Counted from the first letter of the stretch, positions 1 to 8,378 are shown. The stretch is DNA of 64,000 nucleotides from Fontibacillus puldeungensis (GCF_042678945.1 NZ_JBHTLM010000010.1:62001-126000); one strand, 5' to 3'. Made by a program: numbers and translations. Notes: generated from the sequence alone by a model not told the origin.

Positions 1-428
1 TTGCCGACGCCGAGTTTTTGAGACAGGCGTACAATCCAGACCTACTTTACGTGCACTCGATGAATATCGATGACGCCGGGCACAAGTTTGGCGGGGACAG
101 CAAGCAGTACGAGGGTGCGACCCGCATCGTTGACAGCATCCTCGCTCTCGCGGTTCCGGCGTGGATCGCGGCCGGCTATCAAATCATCATCACGTCGGAT
201 CACGGGATGAGCAGCTCCGGGCAGCACGGGGGTACCGCTCCCGAGGAGCGCGAAGTGCCGCTGTACGGCATTGGCAAGGCGTTCACCCCCGGCGTCTACG
301 AGGAGCCGATACCACAGCTCGCCATCGCGCCGCTGATCGCCGGACTCCTCGGGCTGAGCCCTTCGCAGCGGATGCGGGTAGCGGCGGACATTCCGGGCGT
401 GAAGCTGCCGGAGAGAAGCTTTGTTTAG
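1..428 (+). CDS. C-terminal part of an alkaline-phosphatase-superfamily phosphodiesterase
   Basis: The reading frame is open from the window edge (codons in phase with base 3), so only about the last 141 residues are present and the start lies upstream. TSDHGM and the later QHGG supply metal-ligand Asp and His residues of the type I phosphodiesterase/nucleotide pyrophosphatase branch of the alkaline phosphatase superfamily. The NIDDAGHKFGG stretch earlier in the fragment also fits, because that family has a DxxGHxxG motif there. Such enzymes hydrolyse phosphodiester or phosphonate-type substrates with two metal ions; the substrate cannot be told from this fragment. A structured repeat element starts 25 nt after the stop. 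Confidence 0.8.
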   Translation, partial: ADAEFLRQAYNPDLLYVHSMNIDDAGHKFGGDSKQYEGATRIVDSILALAVPAWIAAGYQIIITSDHGMSSSGQHGGTAPEEREVPLYGIGKAFTPGVYEEPIPQLAIAPLIAGLLGLSPSQRMRVAADIPGVKLPERSFV

Positions 429-452
429 CTCACTCAACGAAAGCCAATAATG

Positions 453-665
453 ACCTCAAAAGCCTAGTAAGCTATGTCAGCGAAAGTGAATAACGACCTC
501 GGGCCGCTCTTGTCCGCCACTTGTCACTGATTAGACTAGGATGCTGACAAGTGGCTCCCAAATGCGTACGTAAACTCCCTCCGGTTCGTTATTCTCTTTC
601 TTGAAGCATACAAACATAAGTGCACAAAGGCCGCTGGAGATGCTCTCTCCAGCGGCCTTTGTTTT
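453..665 (+). ncRNA. Structured repeat element, copy 1 (long hairpin plus terminator)
   Basis: This roughly 210-nt element is also present at 19027-19240. An outer stem pairs 482-496 with 586-600 (14 of 15 positions). An inner 11-bp stem pairs 516-526 with 545-555. The segment ends in a strong hairpin, 626-660, followed by a T run, which looks like a Rho-independent terminator. The two copies differ by compensatory changes: G488-C594 here is A-T in the other copy, and two pairs of the terminator stem also change together. That favours a conserved RNA fold. Both copies sit just behind a gene and on the same strand. It could be a 3'-UTR-derived RNA, a small independent RNA, or a hairpin-type mobile repeat. 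I do not recognise it as a named family. Confidence 0.6.
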
Positions 666-669
666 ACAA

Positions 670-905
670 CCAATGCGTCTCTTCACAGCAGCATTTTGCA
701 TATGCTCCAGTCCAACGCTTTTACGTCTCCTCTTTCCTCGCGTTTTTTCACATTTCCTCGTTTTTCATAGGTCCACGTCTCTACGTTTCCGCATTTCTAC
801 GTTTCCACATTCGCATTTCCACATTCTCTTTTTCACATTTCTACGTTTTCACATTCCAGGGTCTCACATATCTACGTCTCAAAATTTCACGCAACCCACT
901 TCACT
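670..905. repeat. Pyrimidine-rich degenerate tandem repeat
   Basis: The plus strand is very rich in C and T, with a short degenerate word (roughly cacatttctacgttt) repeated many times with variation between about 730 and 890. Open frames across it encode only Phe/His/Ser-rich low-complexity peptides and have no ribosome binding site, so I regard it as non-coding. It lies between the terminator at 626-665 and the 21-mer array at 915-1100. Confidence 0.55.
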
Positions 906-914
906 GACGACATC

Positions 915-1100
915 TAAATGTAAAAAGTGCATCTAATCAAGGGCCATCGGCCATTTCCTCCGATTTAGTTGCATTTTGTACATTTAAAAGCAACCTTTGC
1001 CCTAAGTAATCGCCTACTAGGCCTATTTAAATGTACTTTTTACATCTACTTTTCCCACATTGGTGAAAGACAGGGAAAATAGATGTACAAAATGCATCTA
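915..1100. repeat. Phased 21-mer array, family 1, copy 1 (units A-D)
   Basis: Four 21-bp units start at 915, 966, 1028 and 1080 (steps 51, 62, 52). Each fits TAnnTG-N9-CAnnTA. The spacers are 30, 41 and 31 bp and are not obviously related to the units. The array lies between convergent genes, between the plus-strand terminator at 626-665 and the minus-strand terminator at 1136-1185, so it is probably little transcribed. Confidence 0.85.
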
Positions 1101-1135
1101 AACACCATATGGATACGCCAAAGCCCCGCACCGCC

Positions 1136-1185
1136 CCAAAAAAGCAGGCGACCTACCTCCAGCAGAATACGGAGAGTAAGTCGCC
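1136..1185 (-). terminator. Terminator of the ugp-egsA operon
   Basis: Read on the minus strand, GGCGAC (1185-1180) pairs with GTCGCC (1152-1147) around an internal CTCC/GGAG pair, followed by a run of six T. It lies 37 nt after the egsA stop. Confidence 0.75.
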
Positions 1186-1221
1186 ACTTTTAAATGGTCA
1201 GGAGATAGCCGCACCGCCAAG

Positions 1222-2475
1222 TCAAGTGCTCGCGACACGTCCCTCGTTGTACAGCTTCAGCAGCGTGCTCCGGCCGGGGCGCACTTGATGCGCCTCCCGG
1301 AGGCTGCGCTCCAGCAGCTCCGCTGAGATGCCGAGTTGCTCGGGAGTGGTGGGGCCGCCGACAGCGGCGAGCAGCTCGCCGAGCGTTCGGAAATCGGGAA
1401 TTCTCCCGATTTCCCTGCGAATCTCCTCCCGGTTTTCGGCTAGCCGGGAGTGGGTTTCGGCGGCGGCTTCGTTTTCCCCGGCAAATAGGGAATCATCGCC
1501 CGTGTTGTCACCGCGGTCCAGCCCGAGTCCCTCCGCCGCAAGCCGGTGATACAGCTTGGAAATCTCTATGCAGGCGACGCCAACCTTGGCGCCATGCAGC
1601 AGCTGACGGCGGCGGAGGCGGAGATACTCCATCTCCCAGTAGTGCGACAAATGATGCTCCGCCCCGGAGGCCGGATGGGACTGCCCGAACAGCAGCATCG
1701 CCAGCCCGGATTCGATGAGCGCAGTCATCAGGACACGTACCCCTTCCTCGCTTCGCTTGGCAATCAGGTCCACTGAGTCTACGCATTTTTGCAGCGCAGA
1801 ACGAGTGATCTCCGCGGCAAGCGGCAGGTAAGGCTCCCCGGCAACAGCAGCTCCGAACCGCCAATCGAACAGGGACGTATATTTCCCAAGCATGTCGCCA
1901 AAGCCGGCGGCCACGAGCGGTGCCGGCGCCTCTACCAGAATGTCCAAATCGGCGAAGATCGCCATCGGACCGATGGCCGGAATCGTCTGCTTCTCTCCCC
2001 GCAAAATAATCGGGGCTCCCTTCGAGTTAAATCCGTCCACCGATGGGGCCGTCGGAACCGACACGAACGGAATCCCCGTCGTATAGGCAGAATAGCGGCA
2101 AATGTCGTGCAGCGTCCCGCCGCCAACGGCGACTACGGCTTCGGCGTTATGATGCTGAATATCCAAAATCAGCTGGATGATAGAAGCCTCATCGGCGATG
2201 ACGTCGCCTTCAGAGTCCGGCCGAATCATCGTCGTATGGACGGCCGGACCGGCTGCTATAGCCGCAAGCGACGCCGCAAGCTGCTTGCCAGCGGCTTCGA
2301 AAGTATTTTGATCCACCACAATGATGACACTATGGTAGTTTTTTTTCGCTAAATAATCAGCGGCCTGACGGAGCGCCCCCGGCTCCACCCGGATATCATC
2401 CAGATTGATCGCCTGACGGTATTGCTCACCCAGCCCTGCTGCCTGCTGCTGAATATGATGTAAAATATCGCTCAT
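1222..2475 (-). CDS. egsA: sn-glycerol-1-phosphate dehydrogenase (AraM/EgsA family)
   Basis: This 417-residue protein belongs to the iron-alcohol-dehydrogenase-like fold that includes AraM/EgsA. The dinucleotide-binding signature VGGGTLHD is near residue 117, followed by PTAPSVDGFNSKGAP, typical of glycerol-1-phosphate dehydrogenases. The family interconverts dihydroxyacetone phosphate and sn-glycerol-1-phosphate using NAD(P)H and a divalent metal, in the cytoplasm. In Bacillus subtilis AraM supplies G1P for heptaprenylglyceryl phosphate. Here the gene is last in a glycerophosphodiester/glycerol-phosphate uptake operon and its ATG overlaps the stop of the HAD phosphatase gene by 4 nt, so a catabolic direction (imported G1P to DHAP) is equally plausible. 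The family assignment is firm; the direction in vivo is inference. Confidence 0.87.
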   Translation of the reverse strand: MSDILHHIQQQAAGLGEQYRQAINLDDIRVEPGALRQAADYLAKKNYHSVIIVVDQNTFEAAGKQLAASLAAIAAGPAVHTTMIRPDSEGDVIADEASIIQLILDIQHHNAEAVVAVGGGTLHDICRYSAYTTGIPFVSVPTAPSVDGFNSKGAPIILRGEKQTIPAIGPMAIFADLDILVEAPAPLVAAGFGDMLGKYTSLFDWRFGAAVAGEPYLPLAAEITRSALQKCVDSVDLIAKRSEEGVRVLMTALIESGLAMLLFGQSHPASGAEHHLSHYWEMEYLRLRRRQLLHGAKVGVACIEISKLYHRLAAEGLGLDRGDNTGDDSLFAGENEAAAETHSRLAENREEIRREIGRIPDFRTLGELLAAVGGPTTPEQLGISAELLERSLREAHQVRPGRSTLLKLYNEGRVAST

Positions 2476-3323
2476 GAACCTGTTCCCTTCTCTTCCTGGT
2501 GAATAAAAAGCATGTCATTCACATCGCAAATGGATTCCCATATAAAATCCGGCTGGACCTGACTCATTCGCGCCATTTCCCGGTTCACCGAGCCCGTGAG
2601 CACCAATGCAGTCCGCATTCCCGCCGCAGCCCCAAGCCGAATGTCCGACTCCAGGCTGTCGCCGATGACAAGGCAGCGATCCGGAGGCAGCTCTAGCACC
2701 TCCAGCGCCGCTTGAGCCATTCTCGCCGACGGTTTTCCGACGACGACTTCCACTTCCCGGCCCGTTGTATGGACAATCGCGCCGATCATTCCAGCGACAT
2801 CGATGCAATCGCCGCCGTCTCCGGGGAACATCCGGTCCGCATTCGTGGCGATGATGCGGGCACCGTGACGCACAGCCTGAAACGCCAGGTTCAAATCCCT
2901 GTAAGTCAACTGCTCGTGCAAAGTGATCAGCAGCCATGCAGCGTCCTTCGGCTTTTCCGCCAGCGCCACGCCAGCGAGCTGCAGTTCATCAATCAAACCC
3001 TGCTCGCCAAGCACCCATACTTTGCCGCCCTCTTCATCGCCAAGAGTCCGTAAAAACCTCGCAGCGACCGTGGAGGTGAGAAGGATCTCCTCCTCACTCA
3101 CCTCCACCCCCATGCCGCTCAGCTTCTCCCGGCACATCCGCCGGGAAATGTTGCCGCGGTTGCTCAGGAACACCACGCGTTTTCCGGCTGCTCTGAGCAC
3201 GCGAATCGTCTCTGCCGCCCCGGGAATTACCGTGTTCCCTCGATATACCGTACCGTCCAAATCAATGATAAATCCGTCAACATCAAGCCGCCCAAGGTCG
3301 TAATCCTTCCAATTCTGCACCAT
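2472..3323 (-). CDS. HAD-superfamily class IIA phosphatase (NagD/AraL-like)
   Basis: This 283-residue protein has the HAD motifs in order: DLDGTVYRG (motif I, nucleophile Asp in the first positions, near residue 22), SNRGN (motif II), the motif III lysine in VVGKPS, and GDSLESDI (motif IV). The layout matches class IIA enzymes such as NagD and B. subtilis AraL, cytoplasmic Mg-dependent phosphatases with broad activity on sugar and glycerol phosphates. AraL sits beside AraM in B. subtilis and the same pair is kept here. A role in removing phosphate from glycerol phosphate or in limiting phosphosugar build-up is inferred from context. It starts 10 nt after the GDPD gene and overlaps egsA by 4 nt, so it is translationally coupled. 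Confidence 0.85.
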   Translation of the reverse strand: MVQNWKDYDLGRLDVDGFIIDLDGTVYRGNTVIPGAAETIRVLRAAGKRVVFLSNRGNISRRMCREKLSGMGVEVSEEEILLTSTVAARFLRTLGDEEGGKVWVLGEQGLIDELQLAGVALAEKPKDAAWLLITLHEQLTYRDLNLAFQAVRHGARIIATNADRMFPGDGGDCIDVAGMIGAIVHTTGREVEVVVGKPSARMAQAALEVLELPPDRCLVIGDSLESDIRLGAAAGMRTALVLTGSVNREMARMSQVQPDFIWESICDVNDMLFIHQEEKGTGS

Positions 3324-3333
3324 CCGGTCCTGC

Positions 3334-4113
3334 TTACGCCCCTGCCGGTACTGAGCTTATCCCCCGGCGATATTCCAGCGCCGGCAGCGGATTGTTGCAG
3401 GTCATTCCAGTTACACCGCACTCCACACTGTATTCAACCTGCTCTAGAGTATCCGGGCAATAGCTCCAAACGAGCATGCCCATCTCGCGGAACTCCTTAA
3501 CACGCTCCGGGGTAAGCAGCACCATATCGAGCGCCATAACCCATATTTTCGAATAGGTGCCCCCTTCCCCGGGGATAAATCCTTTCATCACTTCGCCGGG
3601 AAATCCCTGGGTCTTCAAACCGTAAGCATCATGAACATGAGCGATAACTGCGGCATCAAAGCTCGTAAACACGCAGCGCGGCAGGTAGCCGAATTTGTCC
3701 AGCATAGCTACGGCCTGATCGGCGGCTTGAATCGCATCAGAGCTTGGCTTGATTTCCACATTAAGCAGCACGTCGGGATATGCCTGCAGCAGGGTGCACA
3801 GCTCCTCCAGCGTCGGAATTTGCAGTCCCGCAAATTCCGGACCGAACCAGCCACCCGCATCAAGGCGCTTCAATTCCTCCTGGGTATAGTCGCCAACCGG
3901 GCCGGACCCGTTCGTCGTCCGATCCAGCGTGCCGTCGTGGATCACCATGAGCACGCCATCCTTGGACAGATGCAGGTCAAATTCGATCATATCAACGCGC
4001 AAATCCAGCCCCTGGCGAAATGACAGCAGTGTATTTTCCGGGTATGCCGCTTTGTAGCCCCGATGCCCCGCCACCATCATGTAGGAAGGGTCATTTTTCA
4101 AACGCTCAATCAT
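3334..4113 (-). CDS. ugpQ: Glycerophosphodiester phosphodiesterase
   Basis: This 259-residue cytoplasmic TIM-barrel protein has the GDPD signature near the N terminus: AGHRG, then PENT, the metal-ligand pair in MIEFDLH, and the second catalytic His in VIHDGTLDRTT. It hydrolyses glycerophosphodiesters to glycerol phosphate and an alcohol. The length is typical of bacterial UgpQ/GlpQ-like cytoplasmic enzymes and no signal peptide is present, so it should act on substrate brought in by the adjacent ABC importer. The start is set by an AGAGGAGG ribosome site 8 nt before the ATG. It is followed by the HAD phosphatase after 10 nt. Confidence 0.9.
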   Translation of the reverse strand: MIERLKNDPSYMMVAGHRGYKAAYPENTLLSFRQGLDLRVDMIEFDLHLSKDGVLMVIHDGTLDRTTNGSGPVGDYTQEELKRLDAGGWFGPEFAGLQIPTLEELCTLLQAYPDVLLNVEIKPSSDAIQAADQAVAMLDKFGYLPRCVFTSFDAAVIAHVHDAYGLKTQGFPGEVMKGFIPGEGGTYSKIWVMALDMVLLTPERVKEFREMGMLVWSYCPDTLEQVEYSVECGVTGMTCNNPLPALEYRRGISSVPAGA

Positions 4114-4169
4114 CGGTGATTCCTCCTCTTATGAATTGTCCCGCTCCACGTTGTTCAGCCTGGCGTCGA

Positions 4170-5510
4170 TTAATTTTCAGCCAAAATCCGCTCTGCTTCT
4201 TTATTAAACGTGGCCAATGTCGCTGGGATATCCTTGCTGTCGTACATGATCGCTTCGATGGCGGAGAAGAACTCCTGCATCACTTCCGGCCAAGCCACAT
4301 CCATATTCGTATCTACAGCATATTGCAATTGATCATAAGCCACTTTGCGGTTCGGCTCCTTCGCCCACAGCTCCTTGATTTCCGGAGATTCTACCATTTT
4401 CTTGGTAAACGGCAGATAACCCGATTGAAGAATAAACTGCAGTCCGCCCTGAGGATCGGTCTCCATCCAGCGGATGAATTCCCATGCGGCGTCTTTTTGC
4501 TTGGAACTAGACATCAGCGATACGTTCGCACCCCCGGTTGGGTTCGCAAACCTATCATTTTTCGGCAGGAAAGCCGTCACATAATCAAAATCAACGGAGC
4601 TGCTGAGACCACCGATCGCACCGGTCGATTGGAACATCATCGCCACTTTGCCCTCTGTAAACATGCCGTTCACAATGTTGCCGGAATCCTGCGCCGGCGG
4701 GTAATAAAGCGCCCCTGTGCTTTGAAGATCTTTCAAGTAGCTAAACACCTTCTCGCCCACGCCATTGCCGACAAATCCGGTAGACGTCTTTTCATCGTTA
4801 AAAAACTTTCCGCCCGCCTGGGAGATCATTGCGATGGGGTACCAGGTGTCATAAGGCATCGTTAAGCCGTAACGCGTATATTCCTTGCCCTTCTTTTCCA
4901 CCAGGGCGTTCGCCACCTTCTTCAGCTCCTCCCAGGTGGTCGGAACGGCAAGCCCTTTTTTGTCCAGCAGCGTCTTGTTCACATGCAAAATCGGGGTTGA
5001 GCGGTTCAGCGGCAGCGACACCAGCTTGTCGTTAAAAATGGAATGTCCCATCAGCCCTGGCGTAAAATCATCCTTGCTCAGGCCGGATTTCTCCATGTAA
5101 GGCGTCAGGTCTTCCAGCACGTCCGAGTCCGCGAACATTTGCACATAAGCGCGCTCCAGCATGCTGACGTCAGGCGCGGTATCCGAAGCAATCGCCTGCT
5201 GCAACTTAGTTACGGTCTCGTCATAGTTGCCCTGATACGTCCCCACCACTTCAATGTCTTTATGGGAATCGTTGAACCGCTTGATCAGAGCGTCGATGTA
5301 TTCGCCGTTTTTCCCGCCAAGGGAGTGCCAGAACTGAACTTTCGTTTTGCCGGCTTCGGCCGATGCAGTCTCCGTGCTGGTCGTAGCCGGATTTGCAGCT
5401 TTTCCATTCCCGGTATCCTGGCCTGCACCCGAATTTCCGCCGCCGCAGCCGGCCAAAATTCCAACCAGCACCGTTAAGGTGAGCAGCACATTCCACTTCT
5501 TTGTTCTCAT
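4170..5510 (-). CDS. ugpB: UgpB-like solute-binding lipoprotein
   Basis: This 446-residue family 1 extracellular solute-binding protein has an N-terminal hydrophobic segment and lipobox LAGC (Cys near residue 22), followed by a Gly/Ser/Thr-rich linker. It would be anchored on the outer face of the membrane and deliver substrate to UgpA/UgpE. The GDPD next door and overall similarity to glycerol-3-phosphate binders suggest glycerol phosphate or glycerophosphodiesters as ligand, but ligand residues cannot be verified by eye. An SD of TTGGAGGG lies 9 nt before the ATG. It lies between ugpE and ugpQ in the same transcript. Confidence 0.82.
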   Translation of the reverse strand: MRTKKWNVLLTLTVLVGILAGCGGGNSGAGQDTGNGKAANPATTSTETASAEAGKTKVQFWHSLGGKNGEYIDALIKRFNDSHKDIEVVGTYQGNYDETVTKLQQAIASDTAPDVSMLERAYVQMFADSDVLEDLTPYMEKSGLSKDDFTPGLMGHSIFNDKLVSLPLNRSTPILHVNKTLLDKKGLAVPTTWEELKKVANALVEKKGKEYTRYGLTMPYDTWYPIAMISQAGGKFFNDEKTSTGFVGNGVGEKVFSYLKDLQSTGALYYPPAQDSGNIVNGMFTEGKVAMMFQSTGAIGGLSSSVDFDYVTAFLPKNDRFANPTGGANVSLMSSSKQKDAAWEFIRWMETDPQGGLQFILQSGYLPFTKKMVESPEIKELWAKEPNRKVAYDQLQYAVDTNMDVAWPEVMQEFFSAIEAIMYDSKDIPATLATFNKEAERILAEN

Positions 5511-5570
5511 GTTTCGTTTCCCTCCAATAAAATGGTTTTATTTTTTAAAAAGGGACCCCGTACGGATAAA

Positions 5571-6425
5571 TCACTTGATCCCTGAGTAAACGAACGCCTT
5601 CACAATATGTCTGGAGCAGAACACGTACACGATCAGGATCGGTAGAACCAGCACCACGTTGCCTGCCATAATGATGTGCCAGTTGCTGATCCCCTCTGTT
5701 TCCCGCAGCATGGCGATGCCCAACGTCAGCGGCCGAATCGTCTCCGAGTTCGTCATGACGAGCGGCCAGAAATATTCGTTCCAGTGGCTGACGAAGCTGA
5801 ACAAAGCGATGGTGGCGAGCGCCGGCTTAGCCATCGGAATCATGATTTTCCAAATTAGCTTGAGCTCTCCGGCATTATCCAGCCGCGCTGCCTCGATAAT
5901 CTCCTCCGGGATCTGCATAAAATACTGCCGCAGCAGAAATATGCCGAACGCGTTGGACATAAACGGGATGATTTGCGGCCAAAGCGTATGAATCAGCCCA
6001 AAATCCGCCATCATCAGATACACCGGGATAAACGTGATCTGCCCGGGGATCATGAACGCCAGCAGAACGAAGCCGAACAGTATGCTTTCCCCCGCAAAAC
6101 GGTATTTGGCAAAGGCATACGCAGCCGGAATCATCACCACAAACTGCAGCACGATGATGGACACGGTGATGACTACCGAATTTCTCGCATATAGCAGGAA
6201 CGGTCCGGCGCTCATCGCGTCCACGAAGTTGTTCCACTGCGGCACGGCCGGAATCCAGGTCGGCGGAAACGCCAGCGTCTCCCGAAACGTCTGCAGCGAG
6301 GTGGAGATCATCCACAGGAACGGAAAAATAAACACCATCAGGATCGCGGCCTTCAGCAGCAAGCTCAGCGCCGAACCCAGGCTCCTCCATTCAAATGTCT
6401 TCACAAGCGGGCTCCTTTCCCTCAT
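5571..6425 (-). CDS. ugpE: UgpE-like ABC permease
   Basis: This 284-residue integral membrane protein has about six hydrophobic segments and the cytoplasmic EAA loop EAARLDNAGELKLIWKI near residue 190, which docks to the ATPase. The MalG/UgpE-type ending (HIVKAFVYSGIK) fits the second permease of carbohydrate-type importers. The ATG overlaps the ugpA stop by 4 nt. A GTG at 6404, preceded by AAAGGAG at good spacing, is an alternative start that would remove seven residues. It forms the transmembrane channel with UgpA. Confidence 0.85.
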   Translation of the reverse strand: MRERSPLVKTFEWRSLGSALSLLLKAAILMVFIFPFLWMISTSLQTFRETLAFPPTWIPAVPQWNNFVDAMSAGPFLLYARNSVVITVSIIVLQFVVMIPAAYAFAKYRFAGESILFGFVLLAFMIPGQITFIPVYLMMADFGLIHTLWPQIIPFMSNAFGIFLLRQYFMQIPEEIIEAARLDNAGELKLIWKIMIPMAKPALATIALFSFVSHWNEYFWPLVMTNSETIRPLTLGIAMLRETEGISNWHIIMAGNVVLVLPILIVYVFCSRHIVKAFVYSGIK

Positions 6426-7300
6426 TGATAATGAACCTTCTTTGCCAGCAGTCTGAAATAGATGAAGGTCAGCACCCCGATAATCGCCATCAGGACGGTG
6501 CCGGTCGCTGCCGAATAGCCGATATTGGTCGTTCGGAATCCGTAAATGTAATAAACGAGCGTATTCGTCGCATTGTTGGGGCCGCCTCCGGTCATGATTT
6601 TGACCGTATCAAACACTTTGAAGGAGCTGATTGTCATAATGACCAGGATGAAAAACAACTGCGGCGAAATCATCGGCAGCGTAATCTTGGTAAACACCTT
6701 GAACTTGCTCGCATTGTCGAGCGCAGCCGCTTCGTAAATGCTCGGCGGTACGCTCTGCAGCGCCGCGACGATAATGAGCGTATAGTAGCCGATATTTTGC
6801 CATACCGAGACGATGATGACGGACAGGAGCGCCGTTTTGGAGCTTTGCAGCCAGTCGGAGGTCGGTAGGCCAATCATTTTCAGCATGAAATTGAGCAGCC
6901 CCTGCTCGGGGTCCATCAGCCACAGCCATACGAGCGAGATCGAGACGATGGAGACGATATGTGGGGTGAAAATCCCCGCCTGCACCAGCGCGTTGATGCG
7001 GCTTTTTTTGTTGAGCCACACCGCGATGATCAGGGACAGCACAATCGTCAGCGTGACTACGCCGGCTGTGTAAATAGCGGTATTTCCTAGCGCCTTGTAA
7101 AAATCGTCCCGAGTCAAAATTTGCTGGAAGTTATCCCAGCCGATAAACTTGCTTTTCGCCTTGTTCATCAGGTTGTATTTGTAGAAGCTCAGATATAGGA
7201 GATACAGGACAGGGTAAATGACAAACATACCGATGCCCACCATCGCAGGTGCTATCAGTACATAAGGCCGGAGCCGCTCCCACAATGAACGTTTATCCAT
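6422..7300 (-). CDS. ugpA: UgpA-like ABC permease
   Basis: This 292-residue polytopic protein is of the MalF/UgpA type. After a short cytoplasmic N terminus it shows about six hydrophobic segments and the EAA loop EAAALDNASKFKVFTKI near residue 195. It pairs with UgpE to form the translocation pathway. The gene overlaps ugpC by 8 nt at its start and ugpE by 4 nt at its end, a tight coupling typical of stoichiometric transporter subunits. An AGAGGG ribosome site lies 8 nt before the ATG. Confidence 0.86.
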   Translation of the reverse strand: MDKRSLWERLRPYVLIAPAMVGIGMFVIYPVLYLLYLSFYKYNLMNKAKSKFIGWDNFQQILTRDDFYKALGNTAIYTAGVVTLTIVLSLIIAVWLNKKSRINALVQAGIFTPHIVSIVSISLVWLWLMDPEQGLLNFMLKMIGLPTSDWLQSSKTALLSVIIVSVWQNIGYYTLIIVAALQSVPPSIYEAAALDNASKFKVFTKITLPMISPQLFFILVIMTISSFKVFDTVKIMTGGGPNNATNTLVYYIYGFRTTNIGYSAATGTVLMAIIGVLTFIYFRLLAKKVHYQ

Positions 7301-8378
7301 GGCTTTTCCCTCTCAGTGCCTCCAAATAGCCGTGGATCCTCGGATCACTATCCTCTATGCGGAGTTCATCTGCTCCAAAAAAATGGATCTTGGCAGCCTC
7401 GACGCCAAGTACAACCTCTTGGTCAACCTGAAACGTGTCTTCAGGGGACTTCACCATAAAGGACAAGTCGCCCGACCTTATCTGGTAGATCGTCTCTGAT
7501 CCGAGCATTTCGCGGGTGACGATGGTGCCTTGAAGGGCATAGTGCGGCGTTGGCCTGGTTTGCTCCAACTTCTCCGATGGCCACGACTCTGCCGCCGACA
7601 AACTGGCGTTCTCGGGGCGGAACCCGAATTTCACGCCATCCACGCCAAGATCGCCGACATTCATCGGCGGTACCCCGATAAACTGCGCCGTAAACAAATT
7701 ACGGGGCTTATGATAAATGTCGTCTGGCGCAGCTTCCTGCTGAATCAGCCCTTTATTCATCAGCACGATCGTATCGGCCATGGACATCGCCTCGACCTGA
7801 TCGTGCGTTACATACACAAACGTAGTGCCAAGCTTCTTGTGCAGCTCGATCAGCTCGATACGCATCTGAACCCGCAGCTTGGCGTCCAGGTTGGAGAGCG
7901 GTTCGTCCATGAGGAACACGGACGGCTTCTTGACCATTGCCCGAGCCAAGGCGACGCGCTGCCGCTGCCCGCCGGACAAGGCCGACGGCTTGCGGTCCAA
8001 GTATTCAAGCAAGCCCACGGTCTCGCTGATGCTTTCGACGAGCCGCACTCGCTCCGCTTTGGGAACCTTGTTGTTTTTCAGGCCAAACTCAATATTTTCC
8101 CGCACCGACATCGTGGGGTAAATTGCGTAGTTTTGAAACACCATCGCCACGCCGCGCTGGCCCGAAGGTATACGGGAAACGTCCTTGCCGTCGATAAGCA
8201 CCTGCCCGGAGGTTTGCGGGCCCAGCCCAGCGATCATGCGCAGCAGCGTGGTTTTGCCGCAGCCGGACGGGCCGACGAGCACGGTAAATGCTCCATCTTC
8301 GATCGTTAGATTGAGATCCTGGATGACCGCGTTTTTCTCAAATGCTTTGGTTACACTCACAAATTGTATGGATGCCAA
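7293..8378 (-). CDS. ugpC: UgpC/MsmK-type ABC importer ATPase
   Basis: This 361-residue protein has an N-terminal ATPase domain with Walker A GPSGCGKTT (about residues 37-45), the signature LSGGQRQRVALARA, Walker B VFLMDEPLSNLD and the H-loop THD. A C-terminal TOBE-type regulatory domain of about 120 residues follows. It energises import through UgpA/UgpE. This subfamily is often shared between importers in Gram-positives, which matters because the sugar importer at 24729-27914 lacks its own ATPase. It is the first gene of a seven-gene operon, with SD AAGGGGGAT before the ATG. Confidence 0.9.
   Translation of the reverse strand: MASIQFVSVTKAFEKNAVIQDLNLTIEDGAFTVLVGPSGCGKTTLLRMIAGLGPQTSGQVLIDGKDVSRIPSGQRGVAMVFQNYAIYPTMSVRENIEFGLKNNKVPKAERVRLVESISETVGLLEYLDRKPSALSGGQRQRVALARAMVKKPSVFLMDEPLSNLDAKLRVQMRIELIELHKKLGTTFVYVTHDQVEAMSMADTIVLMNKGLIQQEAAPDDIYHKPRNLFTAQFIGVPPMNVGDLGVDGVKFGFRPENASLSAAESWPSEKLEQTRPTPHYALQGTIVTREMLGSETIYQIRSGDLSFMVKSPEDTFQVDQEVVLGVEAAKIHFFGADELRIEDSDPRIHGYLEALRGKSHG

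Noticed and set aside
601..936. Open frames over the pyrimidine-rich tract
   Set aside because: Predicted peptides are low-complexity Phe/His/Ser strings without a ribosome site; the composition explains the lack of stop codons.
915..986. Units A and B as a conserved RNA hairpin or terminator
   Set aside because: A and B can pair in copies 1-4, but in copies 5 and 6 unit B is in the other orientation, so pairing is not a conserved property; there is also no T run.
915..1100. CRISPR-like repeat/spacer pattern
   Set aside because: Units are only about 21 bp, diverge strongly, alternate in orientation and have alternating 30/41-bp spacers; there are no cas genes in the window.
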